Shown: positions 34,992 through 43,474 of the stretch, piece after piece
How positions within the stretch are numbered: position 1 is the stretch's first letter
How the letters are laid out: every line of letters begins with the position of its first letter
Source: HKCCE3408 sp038530555
GTDB taxonomy: Bacteria; Pseudomonadota; Alphaproteobacteria; Rhodobacterales; Rhodobacteraceae
DNA length: 64,000 nucleotides
NCBI GenBank assembly: GCA_038530555.1
Contig: JBCBCN010000003.1
Coordinates: 282,484-346,483, forward strand
Reading direction: 5' to 3'
Notes under the pieces: model-generated
What the model was told of the DNA's origin: nothing
The model's input: the letters and a program-made list of their open reading frames with translations, nothing else
The model's database searches: none
Position numbers and translations under genes: made by a program

Positions 34992-35006
34992 CTAATGAAT
35001 TCTTAA
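34992..35006. promoter_or_regulatory. Candidate CtrA binding site upstream of flagellin
   Basis: On the + strand CTAA (34992-34995), 7 bases, TTAA (35003-35006); on the minus strand this reads TTAA-N7-TTAG, the same arrangement as the sites at flgE and fliF/fliL. It is about 165 bases before the flagellin ATG, leaving room for a promoter and a long leader. Confidence 0.5.
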
Positions 35007-35132
35007 TTCTTGGGTCCGGCTATCTGGCTATTTTAATGCAATTTTTTCAGTTCTGCCGCTCGCTGACTTGCAGTCGACATGCGCAAACGCATCGCGCGCC
35101 GTCAGCTCGTGCAACCTGGCCGATAGTCAAAG

Positions 35133-35165
35133 GCCCGTACCCATCAACGGGCAATATTCGCCCGT
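35133..35165. other. Mutually exclusive hairpin arms (GCCCGT-ACGGGC-GCCCGT)
   Basis: GCCCGT at 35133-35138 and again at 35160-35165 flank ACGGGC at 35147-35152. The central arm can pair perfectly with either outer arm, not with both. It lies between the flgN-like stop and the flagellin promoter region. It may be a terminator/antiterminator or a transcript end; no T-run follows either hairpin directly. Confidence 0.35.
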
Positions 35166-35266
35166 CAAGGACCGATGGCCAAAACACGCCCGCTTCCGAT
35201 CAATGCTAAACCAAAGCTCAACCAAATACTGGGCGCACTCAGCGGCCGAGCAAAGGCAGCAGCAGC

Positions 35267-35668
35267 TTAGCGACCAACTCGGAATGCCTTTCCGTCGGCA
35301 TCGTAGCCGGAAAAACCGGTTTCCCGCGGGCGCGAGATCATCTCGCGCGCCGCCTTCACACCGTCTCGCGCCGACGCAATCAGCTCTGCGTTTCGCCGCG
35401 CTCGCTCCAACACACCACTGAGTACCTTACGATCAATTTCCCGACCCCGTTCACGCTCCACCGCAGCGCCCAGCCGCTCTAGGTTGGAGGCCAAGGTAAG
35501 CGCCTTTTCAAGCTCACCCTTGCGCACGAATTCGGCTTGCCGACGCAGGATATCATCCAGCTTTCGAAGCGCGCCGGAGGCCTTCGACGAAGCCGTTTGC
35601 CCACCTGACATGTGCGCATCTGATTGCCCGCTTGTTTCGGTTCGGGACGTGTTTGGGCGAGAGGTCAT
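35267..35668 (-). CDS. FlgN-like flagellar chaperone candidate
   Basis: A 133-residue protein with a polar S/T-rich N-terminus and a helical body (SGALRKLDDILRRQAEFVRK, then GELEKALTLASNLERLGAAV) that resembles FlgN, the export chaperone for FlgK and FlgL. It overlaps the flgJ gene by 4 bases, and downstream lies flagellin. FlgN proteins are poorly conserved, so the call depends on helical architecture and position. Confidence 0.6.
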   Translation of the reverse strand: MTSRPNTSRTETSGQSDAHMSGGQTASSKASGALRKLDDILRRQAEFVRKGELEKALTLASNLERLGAAVERERGREIDRKVLSGVLERARRNAELIASARDGVKAAREMISRPRETGFSGYDADGKAFRVGR

Positions 35669-35982
35669 CGCTCCGCCTCCGCACGGCGCACCAGCGCCTC
35701 AAAGATTGATTCCGCCAGACCAATCCCACCCCGATTGGCCATCGATTGGGCCTGCTCCTGGCGCAGGAACGAGGCGAATTGTTCCTCACCGATGCCACCG
35801 CCAAAACCCTCAGGCATTCGCCCAAGACCCGAATGCTTAAGCATTTCCGAAAGAAAATTCGCCTCCAGCTCAGTCGCAACTTGGCGCAATCGGTCGGTGT
35901 CTTGCTCGGTCAAACGACCGGGAATATCGCCAGCGGAGCCGACCTGCGGCGCGCTTGGCACGGGGGGAACGAGAAGCGTCAT
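35665..35982 (-). CDS. flgJ: FlgJ-like rod-binding protein (no muramidase domain)
   Basis: A 105-residue protein that consists only of the rod-binding domain: LRQVATELEANFLSEMLKHS, then GGIGEEQFASFLRQEQAQSM and GGIGLAESIFEALVRRAEAE. It acts as rod cap/scaffold. The C-terminal glucosaminidase domain of enteric FlgJ is absent; the SltF-like enzyme at 20640 probably supplies cell-wall hydrolysis. The ATG at 35982 with TTGAGG upstream was chosen; a TTG 12 bases upstream is possible. It diverges from fliK. Confidence 0.88.
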   Translation of the reverse strand: MTLLVPPVPSAPQVGSAGDIPGRLTEQDTDRLRQVATELEANFLSEMLKHSGLGRMPEGFGGGIGEEQFASFLRQEQAQSMANRGGIGLAESIFEALVRRAEAER

Positions 35983-36107
35983 GGATTGCCTCAATTCGAT
36001 CTATTTGGCGGCGTGTTAGCGGAAGAGAGGTAAAGATTCGGTAAGGTCAGGTGCTTAAGGACGGGGTTGTGCGGCAGAAGCCGGAACCATGGATCAGGAC
36101 CCAACAC

Positions 36108-37910
36108 ATGCAGGCCAATACGCCTTTGCAATCGACGCTTCCGACTGCTCCCGCGACACCGGTGGGCGCTACTGCTAAGTCCCAATTGGACGAAGAGGCG
36201 TCCGAGCGTGACTTCGTCGAAGCACTTACGGCTGACGAAACATCTCAAGCACAGTTTGGCCCTGGCATAGCCAAGCAAGGCTCCCCCACAAGCAACGCCG
36301 CAAGCACTGGGCTCGGCGCAACGCGTTCCGCAAACATCGCCTTATTTTCTGGTGAAAGGCCGGCGCAAGCCACCGCGTCGCGCTTCGCGGGCGAAAAGAC
36401 TTCCGGTGATAGCTTCAACCTCACCGCACCTGGACAGAACACACCCGTGACCCAGGGCGACACAGCTGAGCGCGCTGTTCTTTCCGCCAGCTTGCGCGCC
36501 TCAGAGGTCGCAGCCAGCCGACCGCTACCTGCCACTCAAATCGCCTATTCGTCGGAAACGGCATCCCCAGACGCCGATCAATCGAAGGCCGAGCGATCCG
36601 CCACCGCGGCAGAGGCGGCACAGTCTGCCGGCCGATCCGGGTCTGGGTCAATCCCGACAGACGGAATTGCGAAAGGCCGGAATGCATCTCCAAGTCCCAT
36701 TCCACAATTGCCCGGCGGAGCCGACCCCTCGGCACAAGCCGCCGGGCGCGTGGGCGCCGATGCTGCGACATCCATACCCAACGCGGCCGCCCCTGAGACA
36801 AAAGCGGACGCAACCGCGCTGCAAACTTCACGGCAGGCTCAACCCGATGCCCTGCAACAAACGCGCGTTCCTTCAACTGTCCGAGGCGAAGCGGCAGGGC
36901 AAAACGCTCCGTCTGAATCCCCGGAGACATCACCGGCCAGCTTAAGCGCGGCCTCAAACCGGGCGGCTGATCCCACCACGGCGCAACCCCCGGCCGGACC
37001 GCCCCTCACCAAAGGCACAATGCCGCCTTCCAACCAAACGGGCGAATTCGTACCCCAAGATTCGAGAAACGCGTCGCCACAGGCCGACAGAACGCCAACG
37101 ACCGGACAAAACGCAGCAGCGAGCACACCTTCCAGCGGGCCAAACATAGCCCGGAGTGGCGCCGCCGATCCAGCGCTCGCAAAAAACCGTTGGAAGGGCG
37201 GGGACGACCAACCTTTGCTGCGCGCCGAAAGCCCTCAGCCTGACTTAGCGCGCTTCGGAAAACCCACCCCAGGAAACCAAAACACAGGGCAGTACACAAT
37301 ACAGGCCTCACAAAGCCAAAGTTTGCTCACCTCCACCGCACCGCTTGCGTCAACGGCCCTGGAAGACACCGCGCACTCTGTGGCGCTCGACAACCCCCTC
37401 CCAGGCGGCGAAGTCCTCGGCACGGGCGCAGCAAGCGTGACAAGCGGCGCTCTGGCTGCCACAGGTTCGGCAAATGGCTCGGCACTCGCTGGACAAGTCG
37501 CAAACCAAATCACTTACGCCCTACCCCGCCAAGACGGCCTGCTCATAACCCCTACGACGACCGAGATCGCCCTTGATCCGCCAGAGCTGGGCAAGCTGCG
37601 CATTGTCGTCAGCGAAGGTGCCACGGGCATCAACATCGCAATCACAGCCGAGCGCGGTGAAACGGCCGATCTCATGCGCCGCCACATTGACCTGTTGCGC
37701 CAAGAATTCGCCCGTGAGGGCGTGACCGGCGGCTCGATCGAATTCAACCAAGGCGATCCATCGCAGCGCGGCGATCAGAACTCATCAGACCCTGAGCACA
37801 GCGCAAATGGCTTGGCCGTTGAGCCAATCGAGGATGCCACCCCCCTTGAACCGACCACGTCACGAAACCACGGCCGCACCGCGTCCGGCGGCCTCGACCT
37901 GCGCCTGTAA
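36108..37910 (+). CDS. fliK: Flagellar hook-length control protein FliK
   Basis: About 600 residues. The first about 460 residues are low-complexity, rich in Ala, Pro, Ser, Thr, Gln and Asn, as expected for the secreted molecular-ruler part. The C-terminal domain near 480-560 is the conserved FliK-C (TTTEIALDPPELGKLRIVVS, then ETADLMRRHIDLLRQEFARE), which triggers the FlhB specificity switch. The ATG at 36108 is preferred because the 19 residues added by the upstream GTG at 36051 do not look like FliK; the GTG does have an AAGG ribosome site and cannot be excluded. It is followed 22 bases later by flgD. Confidence 0.88.
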   Translation: MQANTPLQSTLPTAPATPVGATAKSQLDEEASERDFVEALTADETSQAQFGPGIAKQGSPTSNAASTGLGATRSANIALFSGERPAQATASRFAGEKTSGDSFNLTAPGQNTPVTQGDTAERAVLSASLRASEVAASRPLPATQIAYSSETASPDADQSKAERSATAAEAAQSAGRSGSGSIPTDGIAKGRNASPSPIPQLPGGADPSAQAAGRVGADAATSIPNAAAPETKADATALQTSRQAQPDALQQTRVPSTVRGEAAGQNAPSESPETSPASLSAASNRAADPTTAQPPAGPPLTKGTMPPSNQTGEFVPQDSRNASPQADRTPTTGQNAAASTPSSGPNIARSGAADPALAKNRWKGGDDQPLLRAESPQPDLARFGKPTPGNQNTGQYTIQASQSQSLLTSTAPLASTALEDTAHSVALDNPLPGGEVLGTGAASVTSGALAATGSANGSALAGQVANQITYALPRQDGLLITPTTTEIALDPPELGKLRIVVSEGATGINIAITAERGETADLMRRHIDLLRQEFAREGVTGGSIEFNQGDPSQRGDQNSSDPEHSANGLAVEPIEDATPLEPTTSRNHGRTASGGLDLRL

Positions 37911-37932
37911 TAAGTGAGCAACGGAGGATACA

Positions 37933-38616
37933 ATGGACATTGCCCCAGCGGCCCAGCCCCAGACGAGTACAAACGCATCCGGCACGGTTGCCCAAGAGGA
38001 TGACGGCACGGTCATCACCTCAGATTTCGAGGCGTTTCTGCGCCTTCTGACCACGCAGCTCGAAAATCAGGACCCGCTCAACCCTCTCGATTCCGCGGAT
38101 TTCGCCACTCAGCTCGCGACCTTTTCAGGCGTTGAGCAACAGGTGCGCACCAATACCCTGCTCGGTGATCTGCAATCAACGATGGCGCTCAACGGTCTGG
38201 GCCAATTGGCGGGTTGGATCGGCATGGAGGCGCGCGCGCAGGTCCCTGTTCAATATACCGGCAGTCCCGTAACCCTCGCCGCAGACCCGCCCAGCACTGC
38301 CGATCGGGTCGAGCTTGTCGTTAAGGATGCGGGTGGCCAAGAGGTTCAGCGCCGGCCCCTGCCCGTAAGCTCCGAGACAACCACCTGGACAGGCCAACGC
38401 GACGATGGCCTGCCGCTGCCGTCGGGCGAATACACGCTCAATGTGGAAAGCTACCGCGGCGATGAGTTGCTCGAGACCGAAACCGCCTCGATCTTTGCCG
38501 AAGTCCAAGAGGCGTTTCAGCGCGGCAGTGAAACCTGGCTGACCTTGCGTGGCGGCCAGGAAATCCGCGCCAGCGAGATCCAAGGTGTCCGCGCAGGCCC
38601 TGAGGAGGCCCCTTAA
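37933..38616 (+). CDS. flgD: Flagellar hook cap protein FlgD
   Basis: A 227-residue hook assembly scaffold. The conserved N-terminal domain DFEAFLRLLTTQLENQDPLN, then PLDSADFATQLATFSGVEQQ, is unmistakable. It is followed by the FlgD Ig-like/tudor region (GQRDDGLPLPSGEYTLNVES). FlgD caps the growing hook and is removed when it is complete. Together with fliK it forms a hook-length/hook-assembly pair at the right end of the flagellar cluster. A hairpin starts 5 bases after its stop. Confidence 0.95.
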   Translation: MDIAPAAQPQTSTNASGTVAQEDDGTVITSDFEAFLRLLTTQLENQDPLNPLDSADFATQLATFSGVEQQVRTNTLLGDLQSTMALNGLGQLAGWIGMEARAQVPVQYTGSPVTLAADPPSTADRVELVVKDAGGQEVQRRPLPVSSETTTWTGQRDDGLPLPSGEYTLNVESYRGDELLETETASIFAEVQEAFQRGSETWLTLRGGQEIRASEIQGVRAGPEEAP

Positions 38617-38620
38617 ACCA

Positions 38621-38649
38621 GCGCCTGGGCTTGGCTTAGCCCGCGGCGC
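38621..38649 (+). terminator. Probable terminator after flgD
   Basis: GCGCC plus GGGCT (38621-38631, one-base bulge) pair with AGCCC plus GGCGC (38638-38649, two-base bulge) around TGGCTT. This ten-pair hairpin begins 5 bases after the flgD stop. The following TCAATCTTCC is only weakly T-rich. It marks the end of the flagellar cluster. Confidence 0.5.
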
Positions 38650-38785
38650 TCAATCTTCCACGACCGGGCCTCATTGCCCGCGAACTCCGCCAGCCAATTC
38701 CCTGCTTGGGGCTAAAGACCTCAGGCACCAAAAAGGTGCGGCGCGGCAGCGGCGGCGGCAAAAACAGCGCGCCCCGCTGGAGACC

Positions 38786-40315
38786 CTAAAGCGCAGTGCC
38801 CAGCGCGACCAACGCTGCCCCGATCATCGCGCCCAGCGCCAGGTAAGCCCAAGGTGCGGCAAACCACGCGCGGCGCGGCGGCTCGGTCTCCTCGTTCTGC
38901 GCCAACAGCGCCTTTTCAGCCAAAGCAGGCAAACGCGGCCCAATACGCGCCAGAACCTGCGCGGCCTTGAACAGATCCATGGCCAGGGCCCGAGGGCCCC
39001 CATTGCGCGCGATGTAACTCTCCAAGACCGGCTTGGAGGCCTGCCAGATGTTGATATTCGGATCGAGCGACCGGGCCACGCCCTCGACCACCACCATCGT
39101 GCGTTGCAACAGGATCAGCTCGGTCCGGGTCCGCATCCCGAACTGCTCGGTTACCTCGAACAGATATGCGAGGAGCTTCGCCATCGAGATGCGGCTGGCA
39201 TCCATGTTGAAAATCGGCTCCCCGACGGAGCGTAGCGCTTGCGCGAAATCGTCGATGTCACGATCCGCCGGAACATAGCCCGCCTCGAAATGCACCTCAG
39301 CCACACGCTTATAGTCCTTGCGGATAAAGCCCAGCAGGATTTCGGCCCAAACCCGGCGCGTATATTCGTCAAGCCGGCCCATGATCCCGAAATCAAGCGC
39401 GATCACCTCACCGCTTGCGCCCACCTTCAGATTGCCCTGATGCATATCGGCATGGAAAAATCCGTCGCGTAGGGCATGGCGCAAAAACATCTGCAGCACA
39501 CGCTGCGCCAGGTCGCGCGGATCGTACCCGGCCGCTTTGATCGCCCCCAAATCGCTTAAGGGAAGGCCCTCGGCCCAAGCCAGCGTCATCACCTGGCGGG
39601 AGCTCATATACCATTCGACCTGCGGCACCGACCAACCTTCGTCTTCGGCGGTATTGGCCGCAAATTCCCCCGCCGCCGAGGCCTCGATGCGCAGATCAAG
39701 CTCGCGCAGAACCGTGCCCTCGAAATGGGCGATCACATCGCGCGGCCGCAACCGGCGTGAGCCGGGGGCAAGCGTTTCAGCCAACCAGGCGATCAGATAA
39801 AACGCATCGATATCCTTTTGAAACGCCCTCCCGATCCCGGGCCGCAGGACCTTCACCGCCACTTCGCGCCCGCTTTCGAGCAACCGCGCGCGGTGCACCT
39901 GCGCGATCGAAGCCGCCGCGACCGCATCGGAAAACTCCGAGAACATCGCATCCACTGGCAGGTTGAAATCCCGCTCGATGGTCCGCTTGGCCTGCTCGGT
40001 CGAAAACGGCGGCAGCTTGTCTTGCAGCACGGTCAATTGCGCCGCGACCTCGCTTCCGACCACATCGGGCCGCGTCGACAGGATCTGGCCAAACTTGATA
40101 TAGGCCGGGCCCAGCGCCGTCAGCGCGCGCGGCACTGGCGGCAGCTTCGGATCCCCGCGCAAACCCAGCCAAGCAAACGGCCAGGACAGGATCGCAGCCG
40201 CAACCCGAAAGGCGGGCGGCGCATTCAGCGCCTCAAGCGCCACGCCCATCGCTCCGGTCCGTACAAAGGTGGCCCCGGTGCGTGCCACGCGCACGATATT
40301 GTGCGGCCCGCGCAT
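38786..40315 (-). CDS. ubiB: Ubiquinone biosynthesis ATPase/kinase-like protein UbiB
   Basis: A 509-residue atypical kinase needed for ubiquinone synthesis. The KxGQ motif is in AYIKFGQILSTRPDVVG, the alanine-rich nucleotide loop in AAASIAQVHRARLL, the ExD pair in LRELDLRIEASAAGEF, and the DFG-type motif in ALDFGIMGRLDEYTRR. A C-terminal membrane region (PWAYLALGAMIGAALVALGT) tethers it to the membrane. The start at 40315 follows the ubiE stop by 4 bases; the open frame continues 14 codons further upstream into ubiE. ubiE and ubiB form a short quinone operon. Confidence 0.94.
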   Translation of the reverse strand: MRGPHNIVRVARTGATFVRTGAMGVALEALNAPPAFRVAAAILSWPFAWLGLRGDPKLPPVPRALTALGPAYIKFGQILSTRPDVVGSEVAAQLTVLQDKLPPFSTEQAKRTIERDFNLPVDAMFSEFSDAVAAASIAQVHRARLLESGREVAVKVLRPGIGRAFQKDIDAFYLIAWLAETLAPGSRRLRPRDVIAHFEGTVLRELDLRIEASAAGEFAANTAEDEGWSVPQVEWYMSSRQVMTLAWAEGLPLSDLGAIKAAGYDPRDLAQRVLQMFLRHALRDGFFHADMHQGNLKVGASGEVIALDFGIMGRLDEYTRRVWAEILLGFIRKDYKRVAEVHFEAGYVPADRDIDDFAQALRSVGEPIFNMDASRISMAKLLAYLFEVTEQFGMRTRTELILLQRTMVVVEGVARSLDPNINIWQASKPVLESYIARNGGPRALAMDLFKAAQVLARIGPRLPALAEKALLAQNEETEPPRRAWFAAPWAYLALGAMIGAALVALGTAL

Positions 40316-40319
40316 GCTC

Positions 40320-41108
40320 TCAGAGCTTCCAACCCGAATGCAGCGCTGCGATGCCAAAGGTCAGATTGCGGTATTTGACCTGTTCAAACCCGGCCCGGCG
40401 CATCATCCCCGCCAGGGTGTCCTGATCCGGGAACTGCCGGATCGATTCCACTAGATATTGATAGCTGTCACGGTCGCCCACAATCGCCTGGCCCATGCGC
40501 GGGATCACGTTAAAGGAATAGAGATCATAAAGCCGCTGCAGGCCTGGATTGGGCAATTGGCTGAACTCCAAGATCATCATCCGCCCGCCCGGCTTCAACA
40601 CGCGGTAGGCCTCGCTCAAGGCGTCCTCGATCCGGGTCACATTGCGGATGCCAAAACTAATCGTATAGGCGTCAAAAGTCCCATCCTCGAAGGGCAGGGC
40701 CATCGCATCGCCGGCGATCCAGGTCAGCTGGTCTTCAAGACGCTCCGCCTCGGCCCGTGCCCGACCCTCGGTCAGCATCTCCTCAGTCAGATCAAGCACC
40801 GTCGCTTCCGCGCCGGGCGCGCGCTTGAGAAACCGAAAGGCGATGTCCCCCGTGCCGCCAGCCACATCCAGCAGGCGTTGATCGTCCCGCGGCGACAGCC
40901 AGTCCATCATCGCGTCCTTCCACAACCGGTGCACGCCGCCCGACATCACATCGTTCATAATGTCATAGCGGCTGGCCACGCTGGAAAAGACGCCCTGGAC
41001 CAGGCCCGCCTTCTCCGCCTCATCGACATCGCGAAAGCCGAAATGCGTGGTCGCGCCATCGGTGGTTTCAGCTGCCTTTTGGTCTGTCCGATCGCTGGTC
41101 TGTGTCAT
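40320..41108 (-). CDS. ubiE: Ubiquinone/menaquinone C-methyltransferase UbiE
   Basis: A 262-residue SAM-dependent methyltransferase that methylates the quinone ring carbon. It shows FGFRDVDEAEKAGLVQGVFS, the SAM-binding motif LLDVAGGTGDIAFRFL, VSxGIRN-like YTISFGIRNVTRIEDALSEA, and the family end NLTFGIAALHSGWKL. Length and motifs match UbiE. It is first in the leftward ubiE-ubiB pair and diverges from mutM with about 160 bases between, an arrangement frequent in alphaproteobacteria. Confidence 0.96.
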   Translation of the reverse strand: MTQTSDRTDQKAAETTDGATTHFGFRDVDEAEKAGLVQGVFSSVASRYDIMNDVMSGGVHRLWKDAMMDWLSPRDDQRLLDVAGGTGDIAFRFLKRAPGAEATVLDLTEEMLTEGRARAEAERLEDQLTWIAGDAMALPFEDGTFDAYTISFGIRNVTRIEDALSEAYRVLKPGGRMMILEFSQLPNPGLQRLYDLYSFNVIPRMGQAIVGDRDSYQYLVESIRQFPDQDTLAGMMRRAGFEQVKYRNLTFGIAALHSGWKL

Positions 41109-41272
41109 CGCGTCGAGGTCCTTTCATTTCCGCGCAACTCGGGCGCGGCCGGCGCGTCTGCTTGGGGTTGCCCTCGCCTTACGCTCCGCCTTCTTATAGG
41201 GGGCCGCGGGGGCGATACAATGTGCGCCCTTTTTGGCCGCGCCCCCTTGGTCTTGCGATAGGATGATGCAAG

Positions 41273-42136
41273 TTGCCTGAACTTCCCGAAGTCGAGACAG
41301 TCCGCCGCGGCCTTGCCCCAGCGATGGAGGGCAAAACCATCTTGCGGGCCGAGATCCGGCGCGACGGGCTGCGCTGGCCCTTTCCGCCGCGCTTGGCCGA
41401 ACGGCTGACCGGGCAGCGAACGCTGGTGATGCGGCGCCGCGCAAAATACATCCTCAGCGATCTGTCCAGCGGCGAGACACTTCTGTGGCATCTGGGCATG
41501 TCGGGCCGGGTCCTGATCCTTGACGGTGACGGACCTGCACAGCCCGGCTCATTCCACTACGAGCACCCGCATCTGGCCAAGCACGACCATGTGGAACTCA
41601 CGCTCGAGGGCGGCACGCGGATCATCTTCAACGACGTGCGCCGCTTCGGCGCCCTCGATCTCGCGCCCACGCCCCGGATCGACGATCATCCGCTGCTGGC
41701 AAACTTGGGCCCCGAACCGCTGGGCAACGGCTTTGACGACGCCTATCTCGCCGCCGCCTTCGCCGGCCGCAACACACCCGTCAAAGCCGCGCTTTTGGAT
41801 CAGCGCATCGTGGCGGGCCTGGGTAACATCTATGTCTGCGAAGCGCTGCACCGCACCAGGATCTCGCCCAAACGCAAGGCCGGACGCCTCAGCGCCGCCC
41901 GCGCCGCCAGTCTCGTGCCCGCCATCCGAGATGTCCTCACCGAGGCAATCGAGGCGGGCGGCTCCTCACTCAGAGACTACCGCCAGGCCGATGGTGAGCT
42001 GGGCTATTTCCAGCACCGCTTTCAGGCCTATGGCCGCGCAGGCAAGGCCTGCACACAAGATGGCTGCTCGGGCCAAATCACGCGCATCGTGCAATCGGGC
42101 CGCTCCAGCTTTTACTGCCCCACCTGTCAGCGCTGA
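41273..42136 (+). CDS. mutM: Formamidopyrimidine-DNA glycosylase MutM (Fpg)
   Basis: A 287-residue base-excision repair enzyme that removes 8-oxoguanine. The start is TTG; the product begins PELPEVETVRRGL, in which the first proline is the catalytic nucleophile and the following glutamate assists. LLWHLGMSGRVLI and the RRRAKYIL region supply the binding lysine. The C-terminal zinc finger CTQDGCSGQITRIV, then SFYCPTCQR, has all four cysteines. It is transcribed rightward with enoyl-CoA hydratase 88 bases downstream. Confidence 0.96.
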   Translation: MPELPEVETVRRGLAPAMEGKTILRAEIRRDGLRWPFPPRLAERLTGQRTLVMRRRAKYILSDLSSGETLLWHLGMSGRVLILDGDGPAQPGSFHYEHPHLAKHDHVELTLEGGTRIIFNDVRRFGALDLAPTPRIDDHPLLANLGPEPLGNGFDDAYLAAAFAGRNTPVKAALLDQRIVAGLGNIYVCEALHRTRISPKRKAGRLSAARAASLVPAIRDVLTEAIEAGGSSLRDYRQADGELGYFQHRFQAYGRAGKACTQDGCSGQITRIVQSGRSSFYCPTCQR

Positions 42137-42224
42137 CCAGCCGCCGCCTGCGCAAACACCGCTTGAACTGGCTGACAAGGCTGATAACCCTGACGCTCCG
42201 ACCCAGGCTGCCGCGAGGAAGGGC

Positions 42225-43001
42225 ATGGAGTATCAATCGATCTTGGTCGAGACATCCGACCACGTCACTCAGATCACCTTGAACCGACCCGATGCGCTCA
42301 ACGCGCTCAGCCAGGACCTGCTGGGCGAGATGATCGACGCGCTGACCAAGGGCGAAGCCGATGACCGGGTCCGCGCGATCCTGATCACCGGCTCGGAAAA
42401 GGCCTTCGCCGCCGGGGCTGACATCACCGATATGGCGTCCAAAACCTTTGTGGAGGTCGTAAATGAAGACCTCTTTGGCCCCATCGCCCAACGCTTCGCG
42501 ACCTTGCGCAAACCGACCATCGCCGCGGTGTCGGGTTACGCGCTGGGCGGCGGTTGTGAGCTCGCTATGCTCTGCGACATCATCATCGCCTCGGACTCTG
42601 CCAAATTTGGCCAGCCTGAGATCAATCTCGGCGTCATGGCGGGCCTGGGCGGCACCCAGCGTCTGACCCGCGCTGTCGGCAAAGCCAAATCCATGGACAT
42701 GCACCTCACGGGGCGTTTCATGGACGCTGCCGAGGCCGAACGCGCAGGCCTTGTCAGCCGCGTCGTGCCCCAGGACAAACTCCTCAAAGAGGCGCGCGGT
42801 GCGGCCGCCAAGATCGCTGAGAAATCGCGCCTGACCACGCTTTCCATCAAAGAGGCCATCAGCCAGGCAGAAGAAATGTCCCTCGCCGAGGGACTGCTCT
42901 TTGAGCGGCGCTTGTTTCACGCGCTCTTCGCCAGCGAGGACCAGAAAGAAGGCATGGCCGCCTTCATCGAAAAGCGTGAGCCGCAATTCCGGGACAAGTA
43001 G
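42225..43001 (+). CDS. Enoyl-CoA hydratase
   Basis: A 258-residue crotonase-fold enzyme expected to hydrate trans-2-enoyl-CoA in beta-oxidation. It contains ITLNRPDALNALSQDLLGEM, the oxyanion-hole region SEKAFAAGADITDMA, the glycine-rich GYALGGGCELAMLCDIIIAS and FGQPEINLGVMAGLGGTQRL, which carry the two catalytic glutamates. The ATG at 42225 is preceded by GAGGAAGG; a long open frame upstream is an out-of-frame reading of mutM. Its place between mutM and rpsT is a conserved arrangement in Rhodobacteraceae as far as I recall. Confidence 0.95.
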   Translation: MEYQSILVETSDHVTQITLNRPDALNALSQDLLGEMIDALTKGEADDRVRAILITGSEKAFAAGADITDMASKTFVEVVNEDLFGPIAQRFATLRKPTIAAVSGYALGGGCELAMLCDIIIASDSAKFGQPEINLGVMAGLGGTQRLTRAVGKAKSMDMHLTGRFMDAAEAERAGLVSRVVPQDKLLKEARGAAAKIAEKSRLTTLSIKEAISQAEEMSLAEGLLFERRLFHALFASEDQKEGMAAFIEKREPQFRDK

Positions 43002-43210
43002 ATCCGCGACAAGTAACGGCCCGGCAAATCGTCGCCTTTCAACTTGTCCATCCGGGCTTTTCTTTTCCGCCTAAATCACCTATTCCCCGCATCAGACATG
43101 CGTGTGCGGCCCGCTTTGGCCAGATCGCCCGGTAACAAACCCGGGCCCAGGTCAGCCTGCCCGCCTGCGCATTTGCAATTTGGACACCGCCTGGAAGGAT
43201 CAACAAACGC

Positions 43211-43474
43211 ATGGCCAATTCGCCCCAAGCCAAAAAGCGCGCGCGCCAGAACGAAGCCCGCTTCGCCGTCAACAAAGCGCGCCGGTCGCGCATCCGCACC
43301 TATCTGCGCCGCGTAGAAGAGGCGATCGCTTCCGGCGATCAGGCCGCCGCAGCCGAGGCGCTCAAGGCCGCTCAGCCTGAGTTGATGCGCGGTGTCACCA
43401 AAGGGGTGTTGCACAAGAACACCGCCGCGCGAAAAATGTCGCGACTCTCCTCTAGGGTGAAAGCAATTAGCTGA
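43211..43474 (+). CDS. rpsT: 30S ribosomal protein S20
   Basis: An 87-residue basic protein with the S20 signature: MANSPQAKKRARQNEARFAV, then NKARRSRIRTYLRRVEEAIA and GVLHKNTAARKMSRLSSRVK. S20 binds 16S rRNA. An AAGGA ribosome site lies just before the ATG. It is followed by a hairpin at 43510-43534 and a 712-base gap before dnaA. Confidence 0.97.
   Translation: MANSPQAKKRARQNEARFAVNKARRSRIRTYLRRVEEAIASGDQAAAAEALKAAQPELMRGVTKGVLHKNTAARKMSRLSSRVKAIS

Larger units (their letters stand above)
34839..35266. other. Flagellin upstream region
   Basis: About 430 bases without a credible gene, lying downstream of the flgN-like gene and upstream of flagellin (both leftward). It contains a CtrA-like site at 34992-35006 and a cluster of alternative GCCCGT/ACGGGC hairpin arms at 35133-35165. 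The part next to flagellin should form its mRNA leader, a likely target of FlbT. Confidence 0.6.

Noticed and set aside
35041..35421. Plus-strand open frames upstream of flagellin and over the flgN-like gene
   Set aside because: Composition is that of antisense or spacer DNA and no family pattern is visible.
38617..38785. Short protein-like frame on the minus strand between ubiB and flgD
   Set aside because: Pro/Arg-rich, no start codon with a ribosome site, and it overlaps the flgD hairpin.
41520..42224. Long open frame running through mutM into the enoyl-CoA hydratase gene as one protein
   Set aside because: The upstream part is an out-of-frame, Pro/Ala/Ser-rich reading of mutM; the hydratase starts at ATG 42225 with a good ribosome site.
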